From the NCBI GenBank assembly GCA_964610025.1, contig CAZSTX010000014.1:1-42845 (forward strand): 42,845 nucleotides of DNA, read 5' to 3'. The notes under the pieces are model-generated. The model ran no database searches. It was not told where the DNA came from and was given only the letters and a program-made list of their open reading frames with translations. This DNA comes from UBA5266 sp964610025 (lineage in GTDB: Bacteria > Bacteroidota > Bacteroidia > Bacteroidales > WCHB1-69). A program made the translations under genes and the position numbers. How positions within the stretch are numbered: the first letter of the stretch is position 1; each line of letters opens with the position of its first letter. Below are positions 12,101-18,630 of the stretch, piece after piece.

Positions 12101-13049
12101 TTGCTGCCCCATTAAGATTGTTTGGATTTAATGGGTTTCTTACATTTATGAATGTATGTGATTCGAAAATCGAATTATTGACCGAATCTTCGGCTTTAAC
12201 AGTATATGCTATGCGTGTTCCATAGACTTGTTGTGGAATAGACCAAGAAAATGTTGTATCATTTTCTTTTTTCATAACTACTTGCACAGGAGTTCCTGCA
12301 TTGATAGAATAAGTTAATTTCACCAAACTATCTTCAGCATCGATTACATTAGCCCTAATATTAAAAGGACCTACTTCATAAACTGTATCTTTATAAATAG
12401 GAGGAAGTAATGTTAATATGGGAGGGTCTAATTCATGTTGCCCTCCCCTTATTTCAAAATTATCGATTAACCATCCATAAGCAAATTGGGTGCCTACAGC
12501 TGTCCCTCTTTTCAGCTTAAATCGGAAGCGAACTTTACCCCACCCAGCTTCTGCCGAAATATCAAAGCGTTCTTCTTTCCACCATGTATTATTAGGAGAT
12601 ATGAGCGAGTCTGTTGGTTGCCAATCGGAATAACTATTGTGATTAAATCCTTCCATCGTTACATAAGCAGGAGGATTACTTCCTAAATAACAACTCTTAG
12701 GTATTCTTTTCCATTGTGCCCCCGTATAATCTTCTTGAATTTCAATATATGCAATATCACTAGTTGCAATTTTACATATATGACTAAAACTTAACCACAC
12801 ATATCCATATTGAGTGAAGTCGTAAAAAGGCGTTGTCAGCATAATCGAATCTTTTAGCTGATTCGGGACAAAACCATGATAAGATTTAGGACTACTAAGA
12901 TAATAATTTGTGTTAGCAACCCAAGAATTAGTTGGGGCTACTGTCCAATTAACAATACTATCAAAATTCTGCTTCCCTATTACTACTTGAGAATAGAGGT
13001 TAAAAACATAAATTGTAAAAATTATAACAAAAAATAAAATTTTTTTCAT
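120..13049 (-). CDS. Giant T9SS-sorted surface protein with six beta-helix/CARDB-like modules (4309 aa)
   Basis: A secreted or surface-anchored protein of unknown ligand. Visible in order: signal peptide (1-21, ending at YSQ); jelly-roll/MAM-like domain (~22-200); an Ig-like domain (~205-305); a CARDB-like domain (~315-415); six tandem modules starting near residues 421, 965, 1520, 2069, 2608 and 3155; a further CARDB-like domain (~3590-3710); a second jelly-roll domain (~3717-3880); more CARDB-like domains; and a type A T9SS sorting domain over the last ~80 residues (NQPNPAYN, then GIYYYSLEYQG and a final KKMTIQK). Modules are rich in N, Y, I and S, with NNxI and GIYxYY turns typical of right-handed parallel beta-helices. 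Start is the ATG before the signal peptide. The gene is monocistronic, with a hairpin 14 bases past its stop. T9SS export and surface role follow from the sorting domain; adhesion or polysaccharide binding is inference. I see no catalytic motif. Confidence 0.93.
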   Translation of the reverse strand: MKKILFFVIIFTIYVFNLYSQVVIGKQNFDSIVNWTVAPTNSWVANTNYYLSSPKSYHGFVPNQLKDSIMLTTPFYDFTQYGYVWLSFSHICKIATSDIAYIEIQEDYTGAQWKRIPKSCYLGSNPPAYVTMEGFNHNSYSDWQPTDSLISPNNTWWKEERFDISAEAGWGKVRFRFKLKRGTAVGTQFAYGWLIDNFEIRGGQHELDPPILTLLPPIYKDTVYEVGPFNIRANVIDAEDSLVKLTYSINAGTPVQVVMKKENDTTFSWSIPQQVYGTRIAYTVKAEDSVNNSIFESHTFINVRNPLNPNNLNGAAMYSIDTPYTMKVVANVSSPVYIKIKNTGLNNLTSATIYWSVNGVLKSSYNWTGGNLPVDFVSSSFYLGNYTPSLGYDTIKVWVKNPNGVADPILNDDTLSLVTFGCNTIFSGIYTIGGPIGSRNFTSITAALNELSFCGMSGNTTFLIYNGVYNENINFLSSIEGMRINDTITFISASGKADSVIIRSTTSAVTLANVFNLVFKKLTVDVVNGNYGFNFTGACNNIIIDSCIIKGNPTTTASNNACIYKYSSTGVVTNIRISNNILDGGYYNIYFWGGTSSTVRATGIIFNKNILTNAYYYATYFYYTDFASLAGNTIRSRIANLTSYFYGLRMYYCDAPSIVNNKIHIPVAIPYVYAMYIGYCNNGTNANPVLVANNEMRMKSTTNSFGIYILSSRMNVYHNSILALNAVNATNVGVYISSASSLDVKNNNLVTTVPIYFGALTSLGNTWFMDYNNYFSPLGYIGYANSFINSMSSWRSTTGQDANSISVYPPFKDTSINLKTNGGPIVCSSISDVTVDITGTSRGLMTTMGAYHDFALVTNNVMPYHLYAPANLTIVGVNDSVVVSVINIGSNTVTSMKINWKVNGVLMPQYSWTGSLAAGDTTLPIKLGYFIPQPGNNEIIIYTSLPNNLADQAPQNDTIKVSTYGCDSLMIGTYTIGAGGNFTTINDALIRLQYCGISGPVTFAINPGVYVENIIFEDTIRGSSATNTVTFTSITGVRTDVIIYTVRDSAQDVGTVDLKNVHNLRFSNISIYGQHRSPMYYSKAVMLRSGTSNIEFNNCILLIPTFVSATNIPGQLSVVYNPSGNPIDDIRILNCYVRGGSAGIYLMGMGDRITIKNNEIEEVDNYGIYMYYNNFNDISNNYISQRYSANLTLINFYGIYIYQSQGDYIRNNRIHLHQTEYGMYLYYATKLNNSHLLIYNNEIIAPVLGNNYGIFMTTGCNDIKILHNSVLNKGNGDGIAMYVATSLANNIIRNNNFVNLSGSSSSIGNYAIYFPNVAATNSFTMDYNNYYTIGSYMAYAGSNITNLTLWKTAVGKDGNSMSINPTFFGNQTLDIVDYTGLSCPLLSDVPIDIDSVVRTTNTTIGAYHGDPYALDVMPRAFISPGLSANIGVATPVTVTVLNVGKDTISTMYINWEVNGVLQTPYFWTGTLLPNAITSPITLGNFMPQIGYNTIIVYTSSPNGRVDNLPANDTIEIEVFGCSSGYKGTYTVGLIGADFSSLDAAIEALSYCGVIGPTTIAIKAGTYSGNVIVPAIPGASPTNTVTITSAAKDSTTVVLQGNLATGVIILDNANDIIISHLTLEGVLSGSASRCVELKNKNKNILITNNFMETCKSTYNSPAIMAVYSSLSQDTNVTICNNHMFGTGGIWYESDNYLSSASYDITIENNILDQFYYYGMYLYNSGIAKVHNNKLYKSNAVAQGYGLYMYYCYGVADKITEVTANTIIGGYNYMVYFYECYSNNGLSSADALFANNELIHTGQSGTYMIYQYNGGKWHNINNSILNIGSCTYMIYKYSIQTAGLNFSNNIIANLGTCTYPLYFTNVNTTYIGNIDYNNYWKGNANAVAYWGAVYNDLPTWKASHTNINTHSVAIHPMFLDSTKKAVPSVWTGLQCPSSPFVSKDIVGIDRSHITAMGCYVPIYNLDAGLKAFVSPVGNSTINQTNVTVKLTNWGYNTLNTATIRWKVNGVEKTAVNLTNLNLSQYKDTNILLGTYLPILGVTTNLIAWVEKPNGNTDQNLYNDTITTMSMGCNRILKGNYTVGGPSADFTNIAQVFLELTTCGIAGNVTFNILSGTYNENLNFNSSIPGMTVKDTITFISQAKNADSVILKSTVTVIDLTNIKNLIFKNLTIDATNGTYGIVFNNLCENIEINSCNIKLKTTGSGYAGIYKPSGTSTANNIRILNNTIEGGTYNIYFYGGTSTSDYANNITIEKNILKDAYQYGVYIYYSKLTSVSNNIITSRVTGSSSPYYGLCIYYSNANTINANKIDIPTSISTPYGIYSYYMNYYNSSSAGLMSNNEIIVRSSSANGHGMYIYYSKLNIYHNSIHVIATAAAKGIYAYTSITYPISIRRNNIGSYSSMVYPIYLTSLNGLTLNNNNYYGAYIGYINTGVSNMGLWKMATGQDVNSMNVNPNFIDINTNLKTDGTGLTCTKINEVQNDITGATRGIITTVGAYNDFVILPYNIMPNTLVSPALTVTSGVNDSVYVTVANMGANTITFMNIHWQFNNGVKQTIHWSGNLNVLDVTPPIFLGTFLPNSGSNHLLIYTDSPNGHLDDDVSNDTMAVEIYACDSALSGTYTVGGASADFLSISDAIKALSYCGISAPTTLLINPNTYIENISIPAIAGSSQTNTVTITSANGDSSSVIIQSPSNKACITLLNANNIIIRNLTINGILTGKESHAIDLKNNNRNITIRNNKIQTSTDTNASEAIAAIYSYNSLDTNLLITNNYLYGSGGVWVQSSAITSASYNISINNNIIDQFHYCGIYASYSHIYTISNNKLYKNESTGGYGIYMDYSYGIQSDITRITNNTVIGSFNVLAYFNYCYSNHGTTITDILLANNEFINKGNGSYIVYQYYGGKWQNINNTFLNTNTAAVSYIFYKYSNVTNGINFTNNIFVNLGSATYVIYVTTPTYVGTVDYNNYYTKSTNLIYWGATYRLLSNWTTAYPTLNINSTSVDPSFNNPSLNAIPSSWLGLVCPRDANVLRDINGATRGQNTYMGCYIPIFNFDASLESFVSPVGSSIAGTSVPVSVKLSNAGITTLTSTTIKWKVNNTIMPQVNVIGLSLSQFQDTIIYLGTYIPVNNVNAIIVAWIDNPNGQVVDNNQANDTIETTSLGCAQVLNGNYTVGSASADFTSLADAFTILNTCGVSGPVVLNILPGTYGNFTISNPFVGCSQTNTLTITSSTGRASDVVFQSTSAVLGLGNTSDIIFKNLTFDASAGTRAVQFNNACENIEINSCIIKANPTTASSTNAGIYKTSTGVVNNIRIINNIIDGGYYNIYFYGGVSTADYGTNIIIDNNILSNAYYYGGHFYYTDFNSISNNTITSRATNTYSYYYGIYLNYCNVLSMNGNKIRSTNASIPYPYGIYAAYFNYNNTNTPGKITNNDIILTTTTTYAGIYLTNARAHVLHNSILMNGTSSDRNIYVNPIDGYYISIKNNNFVSNSASGYGIYLANTATLGTYLMMDYNNFYTAYIGYANGNINNLSTWRGTTGQDIHSVTIYPQFIDITKDLRLSDYIGLMCPRDSNVIIDHDNKQRTSLTVIGAYSVSLYEDYDLSASFLVEPINMPGACYPDYVSVKVVIANNGIYPFNFALNPLKVHVDITGMINYQHDTIISSGNLNEMKRDTFEVATMVPANINGDYYITVWLSCPVDTIYADDTLRSIYKVNRINLPFDEDFSTIPLEMKFNNMIGSLNWEIISENEMQAPLLPVYGTGSLRFASSTGKGSMAQAITEPLDLQGTYSPKLEFWYAHDNKAADARDQINIYISVDGGATFNSLINLFRYDSTFTTSSWKYYQVDLSAYSSYSCAVFAIEAQSYGGADQYIDRIRISAAPDVKVSKIDIPNLKNCDLKNKTIKVIVENNTSQIFDFSKNSTVLYVTYKDPNGLIQNFNFPLNTKILNGGDQDTLILGADFDFSIIGTYDINAYFNTIDSNRTNDTLQRNVVIFPDAAITYLRSVDNKNIGDTVYASAWVKNTGTILLTEIPIRLQINNSNDIIEIVYHTLNPGDSIYYTFNQGYIVPSVSLIQPYYQLSVRTELACDADAANDRKIFNGEVNVIDIALTKIEKPTADDCDTGLFQVYVKVELTNNGSTDQAGVRINVNIDSAGVIFKQLGRTVTVHANSSESFEFSTFYIVPNIKNSNETYTVTAFLNAIQNDYTTDNDTLVVKACVVYNPGFGIVENQQNNWYVEQNQPNPAYNVTTIDYFIPQADQVVFKIITIKGQVLYKEVFQADRLENKIELNTDFLANGIYYYSLEYQGRTIVKKMTIQK
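2291..3587 (-). repeat. Module 6 of the giant protein (type A)
   Basis: Residues ~3155-3583. Opening GC...GNYTVGS...NTCGVSG; interior NACENIEINSC and GGYYNIYFYGG; ending IGLMCPRD and GAYSVS. It is followed by a more divergent CARDB-like domain, so the regular repeat stops here. Confidence 0.8.
3588..5228 (-). repeat. Module 5 of the giant protein (type B)
   Basis: Residues ~2608-3154. Opening AC...GTYTVGG...SYCGISA; interior GGKWQNINNT and NNKLYKNES; ending LGLVCPRD and GCYIPIFNFDASL. Partner of module 3. Confidence 0.8.
5229..6845 (-). repeat. Module 4 of the giant protein (type A)
   Basis: Residues ~2069-2607. Opening GC...GNYTVGG...TTCGIAG; interior with NLCENIEINSC and GGTYNIYFYGG, closely matching module 6; ending TGLTCT and GAYNDF. 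Confidence 0.8.
6846..8492 (-). repeat. Module 3 of the giant protein (type B)
   Basis: Residues ~1520-2068. Opening GC...GTYTVG...SYCGVIG; interior with GGKWHNINNS and NNKLYKSN; ending TGLQCP and GCYVPIYNLDAGL. Very like module 5 along its whole length, including the CARDB-like tail (FVSPVG, TIRWKVN). Confidence 0.8.
8493..10157 (-). repeat. Module 2 of the giant protein (type C)
   Basis: Residues ~965-1519. It has the same opening (GC...GTYTIG...QYCGISG) and ending (TGLSCP, GAYHGDPY) as the others, but the helix interior matches neither the 1/4/6 nor the 3/5 pattern closely, so I treat it as a separate type. Confidence 0.75.
10158..11789 (-). repeat. Module 1 of the giant protein (type A)
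   Basis: Residues ~421-964. It opens with a GC...GIYTIGG segment and a second Cys in SFCGMSG, then a beta-helix, then VVCSS-type Cys near the end, a GAYHDF linker and a CARDB-like domain ending in the next GCDS. The beta-helix resembles modules 4 and 6 (ADSVIIRS, GGYYNIYFWGG). Confidence 0.8.
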
Positions 13050-13183
13050 ATTCCCTAATATTTTAAATTTTACACTACTTAATTATTATATCTTTTAACT
13101 TGCTGATAATAATATAGTTAAATTAAAACATTATTTTTATAACTATTTTAAGTTAATTAAATTATTATTTATTAATTAAAATT

Positions 13184-13214
13184 CAAATTTATAATTTATT
13201 TTAATATAAATCAA
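13184..13214 (-). promoter_or_regulatory. Candidate promoter of the giant gene
   Basis: On the minus strand TTG (13212-13214) is followed after 20 bases by TAAATTTG (13184-13191), matching the Bacteroidota TTG / TAnnTTTG arrangement. It would give a leader of about 130 bases. The region is so AT-rich that chance matches are possible. Confidence 0.4.
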
Positions 13215-13338
13215 TATAATTTATTTTATTAATTATAATATTTCTTTAAAATAACATAATACAATGTTATTCAGACTTATATATTTTTTATTATTTTATA
13301 TTTTATGTTTAATTTTATTTTCTTTATAAAAAAACATG

Positions 13339-13346
13339 TACTTTTG
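13339..13346 (+). promoter_or_regulatory. -7 box of polA
   Basis: TACTTTTG lies 28 bases before the polA ATG and is preceded by TG, as in the tRNA and ftcD promoters of this window. No convincing TTG element is found at -33. Confidence 0.6.
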
Positions 13347-13374
13347 TATTTTTTAAGTTATTAACAATCATTAC

Positions 13375-16152
13375 ATGAAACAATCTCAAAAGAAATTATA
13401 TTTAATAGATGCAATGGCATTGATTTACAGGGCTTATTATGCTTTAAATAAAAATCCACGTATCAATTCAAAGGGACAAAACACATCGGCAATATTGGGA
13501 TTTACAAACTCTTTATATGAAATCATTAAAAAAGAAAAACCATCTCATATTGCAGTAGCATTTGATACCTATGGACCTACTTTACGTCAAGTCGATTTTG
13601 CAGATTACAAAGCTAATAGAGAAAGTACGCCAGAAGACATTATACAAAGTTTACCATATATACGATCAATTATAGAAGGCTTTAAAATCCCAATATTAGA
13701 ACTGATGGGTTATGAGGCAGATGATATTATTGGAACAATTGCGAAAAAAGCTGAAAAAGAAAATTTTACTATTTATATGGTTACTACCGATAAAGATTAT
13801 GGGCAATTGGTCTCTGACAATATTTTTATGTACAAACCTGCACACATGGGAAATGGAATTAGCATTTTGGGAGTCAACGAAATTTGCGATAAATACAACA
13901 TACAATATCCCGAACAATTAATTGACCTGCTTGGACTATGGGGAGATGCCTCTGATAATATTCCTGGTATTAAAGGAGTAGGAGAAAAAACAGCCATTAA
14001 ACTAATAGCTGAATTCGGGTCTATAGAATCTCTTATTAATAACGTAGAAAAAATATCTAACGATAAATTACGATTGAAAGTTGAAGAAGGAACAGAAATA
14101 GCAATTCTTTCAAAATCGTTAGCAACCATATTATTAGATGCTCCTATTGATTTTGATGAAAAACAATTTGAGCATAAAGACCCAGATTTTACAATTTTAA
14201 AAAGTATTTTTGATGAATTAGAATTTAAAACGCTTGCAGAAAGAATATTTGCTGACTTCTCTTTAAAGAAAAAAAATAGCACAACAGCTATTCCCAGCTT
14301 ATTCTCAGAAGAAGAAATACAAGATAAAAAGCATTTTTCTGAATATTCAATTTATAATACTGAACATGATTATCAATTAATTGATACATTTGAACAACTT
14401 GAATTATTAAAACAAACACTCGAAAAAACATCTTCTTTTTGTTTTGATACTGAAACGGATAGCTTAGATATAATCAATACAAATATGATTGGGTTAGCTA
14501 TAGCAATTGAAATACATAAAGCCTTTTACATTCAATTTCCCAATACTTACGACGAAACTTATCGTTGGATACAAATATTAAAACCTGTTTTTGAAAATAA
14601 TAATATACAAAAAATAGCCCAAAATCTAAAATTTGACATGCAAGTATTAGCACGTTATCAGGTTGGAATAAAAGGAAATAACTTCGATACTATGTTAGCA
14701 CATTATATTATAGAACCTGAAATGCGGCATAATTTAGATCTATTGGCTAAAAGTTATTTAAATTACAATACCATCACCTACGAAAGTTTAGTGGGCAAAG
14801 GAGCTAAAAGCACAACCCTTAATAAATTACCTATCGAAAAAACAAAAGATTATGCCTGCGAAGATGCAGATATTACATTGCAACTATTTCACATTCTCGA
14901 TAAACAATTAAAAGAAACAGGAAGCGACGACTTGTTTAATAAAGTTGAAATGCCTTTGGTTCCTGTTTTAGCAAGTATGGAACAAAAAGGAGTACGTATT
15001 GATATTGATTTTCTAAAATCTTATTCCGAAGAATTATATCAAAAATCTCAAAAAATTGAAAATCAAATAATAACATATGCAGGAGAATCTTTTAATATTT
15101 CGTCTCCTAAGCAATTAGGTGTTATTTTATTTGAAAAATTAAAAATTATCGAAAATGCTAAACTAACAAAGACCAAACAATACCAAACAGGCGAAGAAGT
15201 TTTACAAAAACTTAAAAATAAGCATCCTATCGTTCCATTAATTTTAGATTATAGAGGATTAATAAAATTAAAATCTACTTATGCCGATGCTTTCCCTAAT
15301 CTGGTTAATCAACAAACAAAAAGAATACATACTTCATTTAATCAGACTATTACAGCAACAGGGCGTTTAAGTTCAAGCAATCCCAATCTGCAAAATATTC
15401 CTATTCGTAACGATGAAGGCCGTGAAATCAGAAAAGCATTTATTCCCGCAAATGATGAATTTACGCTACTTGCTGCCGATTATTCGCAAATAGAATTACG
15501 ATTAATGGCTACTATGAGTCAAGACGAAAGTATGTTTGAATCGTTTTGTAATGGCGAAGACATACATGCTGCTACAGCATCTAAAATTTATTCAATTCCT
15601 TTGCAAGAAGTTACTCGCGAAATGAGGAGAAATGCTAAAACTGTCAATTTTGGAATTATTTATGGAATATCTGCTTTTGGATTGTCTGAACGTTTGGATA
15701 TTTTACGCAAAGAAGCTGCTGTTATTATCTCTCAATATTTTGATAAATATCCAAAAATAAAACAATTTATGGAAAATCAAAAAGCATTCGCTCGACAACA
15801 TGGCTATGTAGAAACCTTACTAAAACGTAGACGCTATATAAGAGACATTCACTCAAACAATTCTATCATACGAGGAGTTGCTGAACGCAATGCTATTAAT
15901 GCTCCCATTCAAGGGTCTGCTGCCGATATGATTAAATTAGCAATGATAAAAATTTATAATGAAATACAAAAACGAAATTTACGTTCTTCTATTATTATAC
16001 AAGTCCACGATGAATTAGTTCTCGAAGTCTATAAACCTGAATTAGAAGAAATAAAAGCTATTGTTTATGATGGTATGATTAATGCAATGCCTATAACAGT
16101 CCCCTTAGAAGTTGATATGAAATCAGGGAATAATTGGTTAGAAGCTCATTAA
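13375..16152 (+). CDS. polA: DNA polymerase I
   Basis: Repair polymerase that fills gaps and removes RNA primers. The 925 residues show all three domains: 5'-3' exonuclease (1-~290, with AFDTYGPTLR and YEADDIIG, and the GVGEKTA helix-hairpin-helix near 200), 3'-5' proofreading exonuclease (~335-515) with its acidic residues apparently intact (D358 and E360 in FDTETD, D421, and Y493/D497 in YACEDAD), and polymerase (~540-925). Motif A is DYSQIELRL at 702, the O-helix is RRNAKTVNFGIIYG near 751, and motif C is HDE at 878-880. Length is normal for the Bacteroidota. The ATG at 13375 is preceded by a good -7 box. It heads a run of four genes on the plus strand, with 10 bases to the flippase. Confidence 0.98.
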   Translation: MKQSQKKLYLIDAMALIYRAYYALNKNPRINSKGQNTSAILGFTNSLYEIIKKEKPSHIAVAFDTYGPTLRQVDFADYKANRESTPEDIIQSLPYIRSIIEGFKIPILELMGYEADDIIGTIAKKAEKENFTIYMVTTDKDYGQLVSDNIFMYKPAHMGNGISILGVNEICDKYNIQYPEQLIDLLGLWGDASDNIPGIKGVGEKTAIKLIAEFGSIESLINNVEKISNDKLRLKVEEGTEIAILSKSLATILLDAPIDFDEKQFEHKDPDFTILKSIFDELEFKTLAERIFADFSLKKKNSTTAIPSLFSEEEIQDKKHFSEYSIYNTEHDYQLIDTFEQLELLKQTLEKTSSFCFDTETDSLDIINTNMIGLAIAIEIHKAFYIQFPNTYDETYRWIQILKPVFENNNIQKIAQNLKFDMQVLARYQVGIKGNNFDTMLAHYIIEPEMRHNLDLLAKSYLNYNTITYESLVGKGAKSTTLNKLPIEKTKDYACEDADITLQLFHILDKQLKETGSDDLFNKVEMPLVPVLASMEQKGVRIDIDFLKSYSEELYQKSQKIENQIITYAGESFNISSPKQLGVILFEKLKIIENAKLTKTKQYQTGEEVLQKLKNKHPIVPLILDYRGLIKLKSTYADAFPNLVNQQTKRIHTSFNQTITATGRLSSSNPNLQNIPIRNDEGREIRKAFIPANDEFTLLAADYSQIELRLMATMSQDESMFESFCNGEDIHAATASKIYSIPLQEVTREMRRNAKTVNFGIIYGISAFGLSERLDILRKEAAVIISQYFDKYPKIKQFMENQKAFARQHGYVETLLKRRRYIRDIHSNNSIIRGVAERNAINAPIQGSAADMIKLAMIKIYNEIQKRNLRSSIIIQVHDELVLEVYKPELEEIKAIVYDGMINAMPITVPLEVDMKSGNNWLEAH

Positions 16153-16162
16153 AGTAAATAAT

Positions 16163-17458
16163 ATGATAAAAAAAGTAATAGGAACATTTGGGACTCGCAT
16201 TTTTTGTACGCTTATTACTTTTGGATTAGTAGTTATAAATACTAATGAATTTGGGTCTAAAGGACTAGGAACTATTGGATTGTTTATTTTAGGATTAACA
16301 ATTATACAAAATTTAACTTCTTTTGTAGGCGGACCTTCGCTTATATATATGCTTCCTCGGCATAATAAATTCCAACTTATTTTCTTATCGTATAATTTTA
16401 CTATACTAATAAATATAATAGGGACTTTTATTCTCTTTATTTTCAATCTAATTCCCCGTGAATTTATATGGCATCTATTATTAGCTTCTACCTTTTTTTC
16501 ATTTTATTCTATCCATTCTCTTTTTATTTTATCAGCAGAAAAAATAAAAACATACAATATTTTAGCCATTTTACAAATTACTAGTCAATTACTATTAATG
16601 TTAATATTATTATATTTATTTAACATTAAAACTGTTGCATCTTATATTTATGCCTATTTAATTTCTTATATACTAATGACTATTATTAGCATACCTTATG
16701 TATGGAAAAATATCAAAATCGAAAGTTTAAAAAATAGCTTTTCTCTATTAAAACAAATGTTAAATTATGGTTTTGTAATACAAATCGCTAATTTTGCTCA
16801 ATTATTAAATTATCGTTTAAGTTATTATATTATAGAATTTTGTTCAGGAGGAAAAGCATTAGGATTATTCGATTTAGGCACTAAGTTATCTGAAGCCGTT
16901 TGGATTTTACCAAAAAGTATGGCAACCATTCAATATGCACGTATTTCTAATTGCAAAGAAAACAAATTATATGCTAAAAAACTAACATTAGCATTTTTAA
17001 AATTAGCTTTTGTATTTTCATTAATAGCTACTGTATTATTAATATTATTTCCTGCCAGTTGGATTGCATTGATTTTTGGTCCCGAATTTTTTGAAGCAAA
17101 AATAATCTTATATATTTTGGCTTTGGGCATTATTTTATTCTCATGCAATACTATTATTGCACATTATTTTTCAAGTTTTGGATTATACAAAATTAATACT
17201 TATGCCTCAATAATAGGGCTAATCGTTACTGTCGGAATAGGATTATCATTCATCCCTATTTTTAAAAACATTCCTTACAGAAATGTATTGATGTATATTG
17301 CTGGAATTACAACTTTCTCTTATACTACTAGTTTTATATATACTTTTATAAAATTTATAAAAGATGCAAAAATAAAATCAACTGATTTTAAAGTTACTGC
17401 CAACGATTTTTCTATTTTAACAAATGAAATAAAAAAAATAATAAAACATAAACAATAA
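16163..17458 (+). CDS. Polysaccharide flippase (Wzx-like, MOP superfamily)
   Basis: Integral membrane protein of 431 residues with about 12 hydrophobic segments spread over its length and an N-terminal VIGTFGTRIFCTLITFGLVV typical of polysaccharide-biosynthesis/oligosaccharide flippases. Such proteins move lipid-linked glycan units across the inner membrane. It is followed after 3 bases by a glycosyltransferase, which supports a role in surface glycan or lipopolysaccharide assembly. The start is the first ATG after polA. The sugar substrate cannot be told from the sequence. Confidence 0.85.
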   Translation: MIKKVIGTFGTRIFCTLITFGLVVINTNEFGSKGLGTIGLFILGLTIIQNLTSFVGGPSLIYMLPRHNKFQLIFLSYNFTILINIIGTFILFIFNLIPREFIWHLLLASTFFSFYSIHSLFILSAEKIKTYNILAILQITSQLLLMLILLYLFNIKTVASYIYAYLISYILMTIISIPYVWKNIKIESLKNSFSLLKQMLNYGFVIQIANFAQLLNYRLSYYIIEFCSGGKALGLFDLGTKLSEAVWILPKSMATIQYARISNCKENKLYAKKLTLAFLKLAFVFSLIATVLLILFPASWIALIFGPEFFEAKIILYILALGIILFSCNTIIAHYFSSFGLYKINTYASIIGLIVTVGIGLSFIPIFKNIPYRNVLMYIAGITTFSYTTSFIYTFIKFIKDAKIKSTDFKVTANDFSILTNEIKKIIKHKQ

Positions 17459-17461
17459 AAT

Positions 17462-18625
17462 ATGATAGAAAAACCTATACATATTATTCATTTATTGAGT
17501 TGGCAGCCTACTCCCAGCGACCCAACAAAAGGTAATTTTTGCATACGTCATATTCAATCAATAGCGTCGTTGTGCCCTTCTGTATTGTTAATAGTAAATT
17601 CGGACCCTTATTTATCAAAAGAAATAATTACAGAAAAAAAAGAATCCTATACGAAAGTTGAAGTGAAAATCAAAGCCTTTCACTCCTCTTTTTTGCATTT
17701 AAATAAGATAATTAATAAATATCGAATATTTAAAGCTTATAATTGGGGGTTAGCTTATATTAAAAAAAATATATTCAAGCCCGATTTTGTTCATTTACAC
17801 GTAACATTGCCTGCTGGAAAAATTGCCTTATATTGGAAATTTCGCTTTCAACTCAACTATTTACTAACAGAGCATTGGTCAGTCTATCATCCTGAAGACA
17901 ATCGTTTAAACAAAAAGAAAATTAGTAAAAAAATATTATCAATTGCATCTTATGCTAGTACTATTACCGCTGTTAGCTTTCTTTTAAAAGAAAATATGAA
18001 AAATTTTGGGATAAAAAAACCCATTCATATAATTCCAAACGTAGTTGATATTAACTTATTTAAACCTCAAATAAAAAATCCAACTGAAAAAAAACAATTG
18101 TTACATATTTCATCTTTAAACGACAAAGAAAAAAATTTTTCAGGAATATTAAAAGTAATAAAACGGCTAAAAGAAGTGCGAAATGATTTTATTCTTAATG
18201 TTATACACGACTATCCACATTCAGCATATATGGAATTTATTGAAAAAAACAATTTAAATAATGTCGTTATATTTCACGGGAAAAAAAAAATGGAAGAACT
18301 TGCTGATTTTTATGCTCATGCTGATTTTTTAGTAATGTTTTCTAATTTTGAAACTTTTTCTTGTGTTGTTATGGAAGCATTAGCTTGTGGCATTCCCGTT
18401 TTAGCAACACGCACAGGAGCCATTCCAGAAATGTTAGACAACGAGCGAGGAATTGTGATAGAACCTAAAGATGAAAATGCTCTTTACGAAAAAATAAATC
18501 TCCTTTGCAATACATCTCATAATTATGATGCTACAAAAATTAGAGATTACGCTATTAACCATTTTTCTACAAATATTATTGGCAACCGCTTTTTAGAGCT
18601 TTACCGTCAATACTTAAAACAATAA
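17462..18625 (+). CDS. GT4-type glycosyltransferase
   Basis: 387 residues with the two-domain GT-B layout. The C-terminal half carries the nucleotide-sugar binding E-x7-E motif (E297 and E305 in ETFSCVVMEALACG) followed by GIPVLATRTGAIPEML, characteristic of the GT4 family of retaining glycosyltransferases. The N-terminal half has PTPSDPTKGNFCIRH and HLHVTLPAG acceptor-side motifs and HIIPNVVD at the domain junction. No membrane segment is apparent, so it probably acts at the cytoplasmic membrane face with the flippase just upstream. Donor and acceptor are unknown. Confidence 0.9.
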   Translation: MIEKPIHIIHLLSWQPTPSDPTKGNFCIRHIQSIASLCPSVLLIVNSDPYLSKEIITEKKESYTKVEVKIKAFHSSFLHLNKIINKYRIFKAYNWGLAYIKKNIFKPDFVHLHVTLPAGKIALYWKFRFQLNYLLTEHWSVYHPEDNRLNKKKISKKILSIASYASTITAVSFLLKENMKNFGIKKPIHIIPNVVDINLFKPQIKNPTEKKQLLHISSLNDKEKNFSGILKVIKRLKEVRNDFILNVIHDYPHSAYMEFIEKNNLNNVVIFHGKKKMEELADFYAHADFLVMFSNFETFSCVVMEALACGIPVLATRTGAIPEMLDNERGIVIEPKDENALYEKINLLCNTSHNYDATKIRDYAINHFSTNIIGNRFLELYRQYLKQ

Positions 18626-18630
18626 AAGAC

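Larger units (their letters stand above)
13050..13374. other. Divergent intergenic region, giant gene / polA
   Basis: 325 bases of very AT-rich sequence with no plausible ORF or RNA gene. It holds the two candidate promoters listed separately. Confidence 0.7.
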
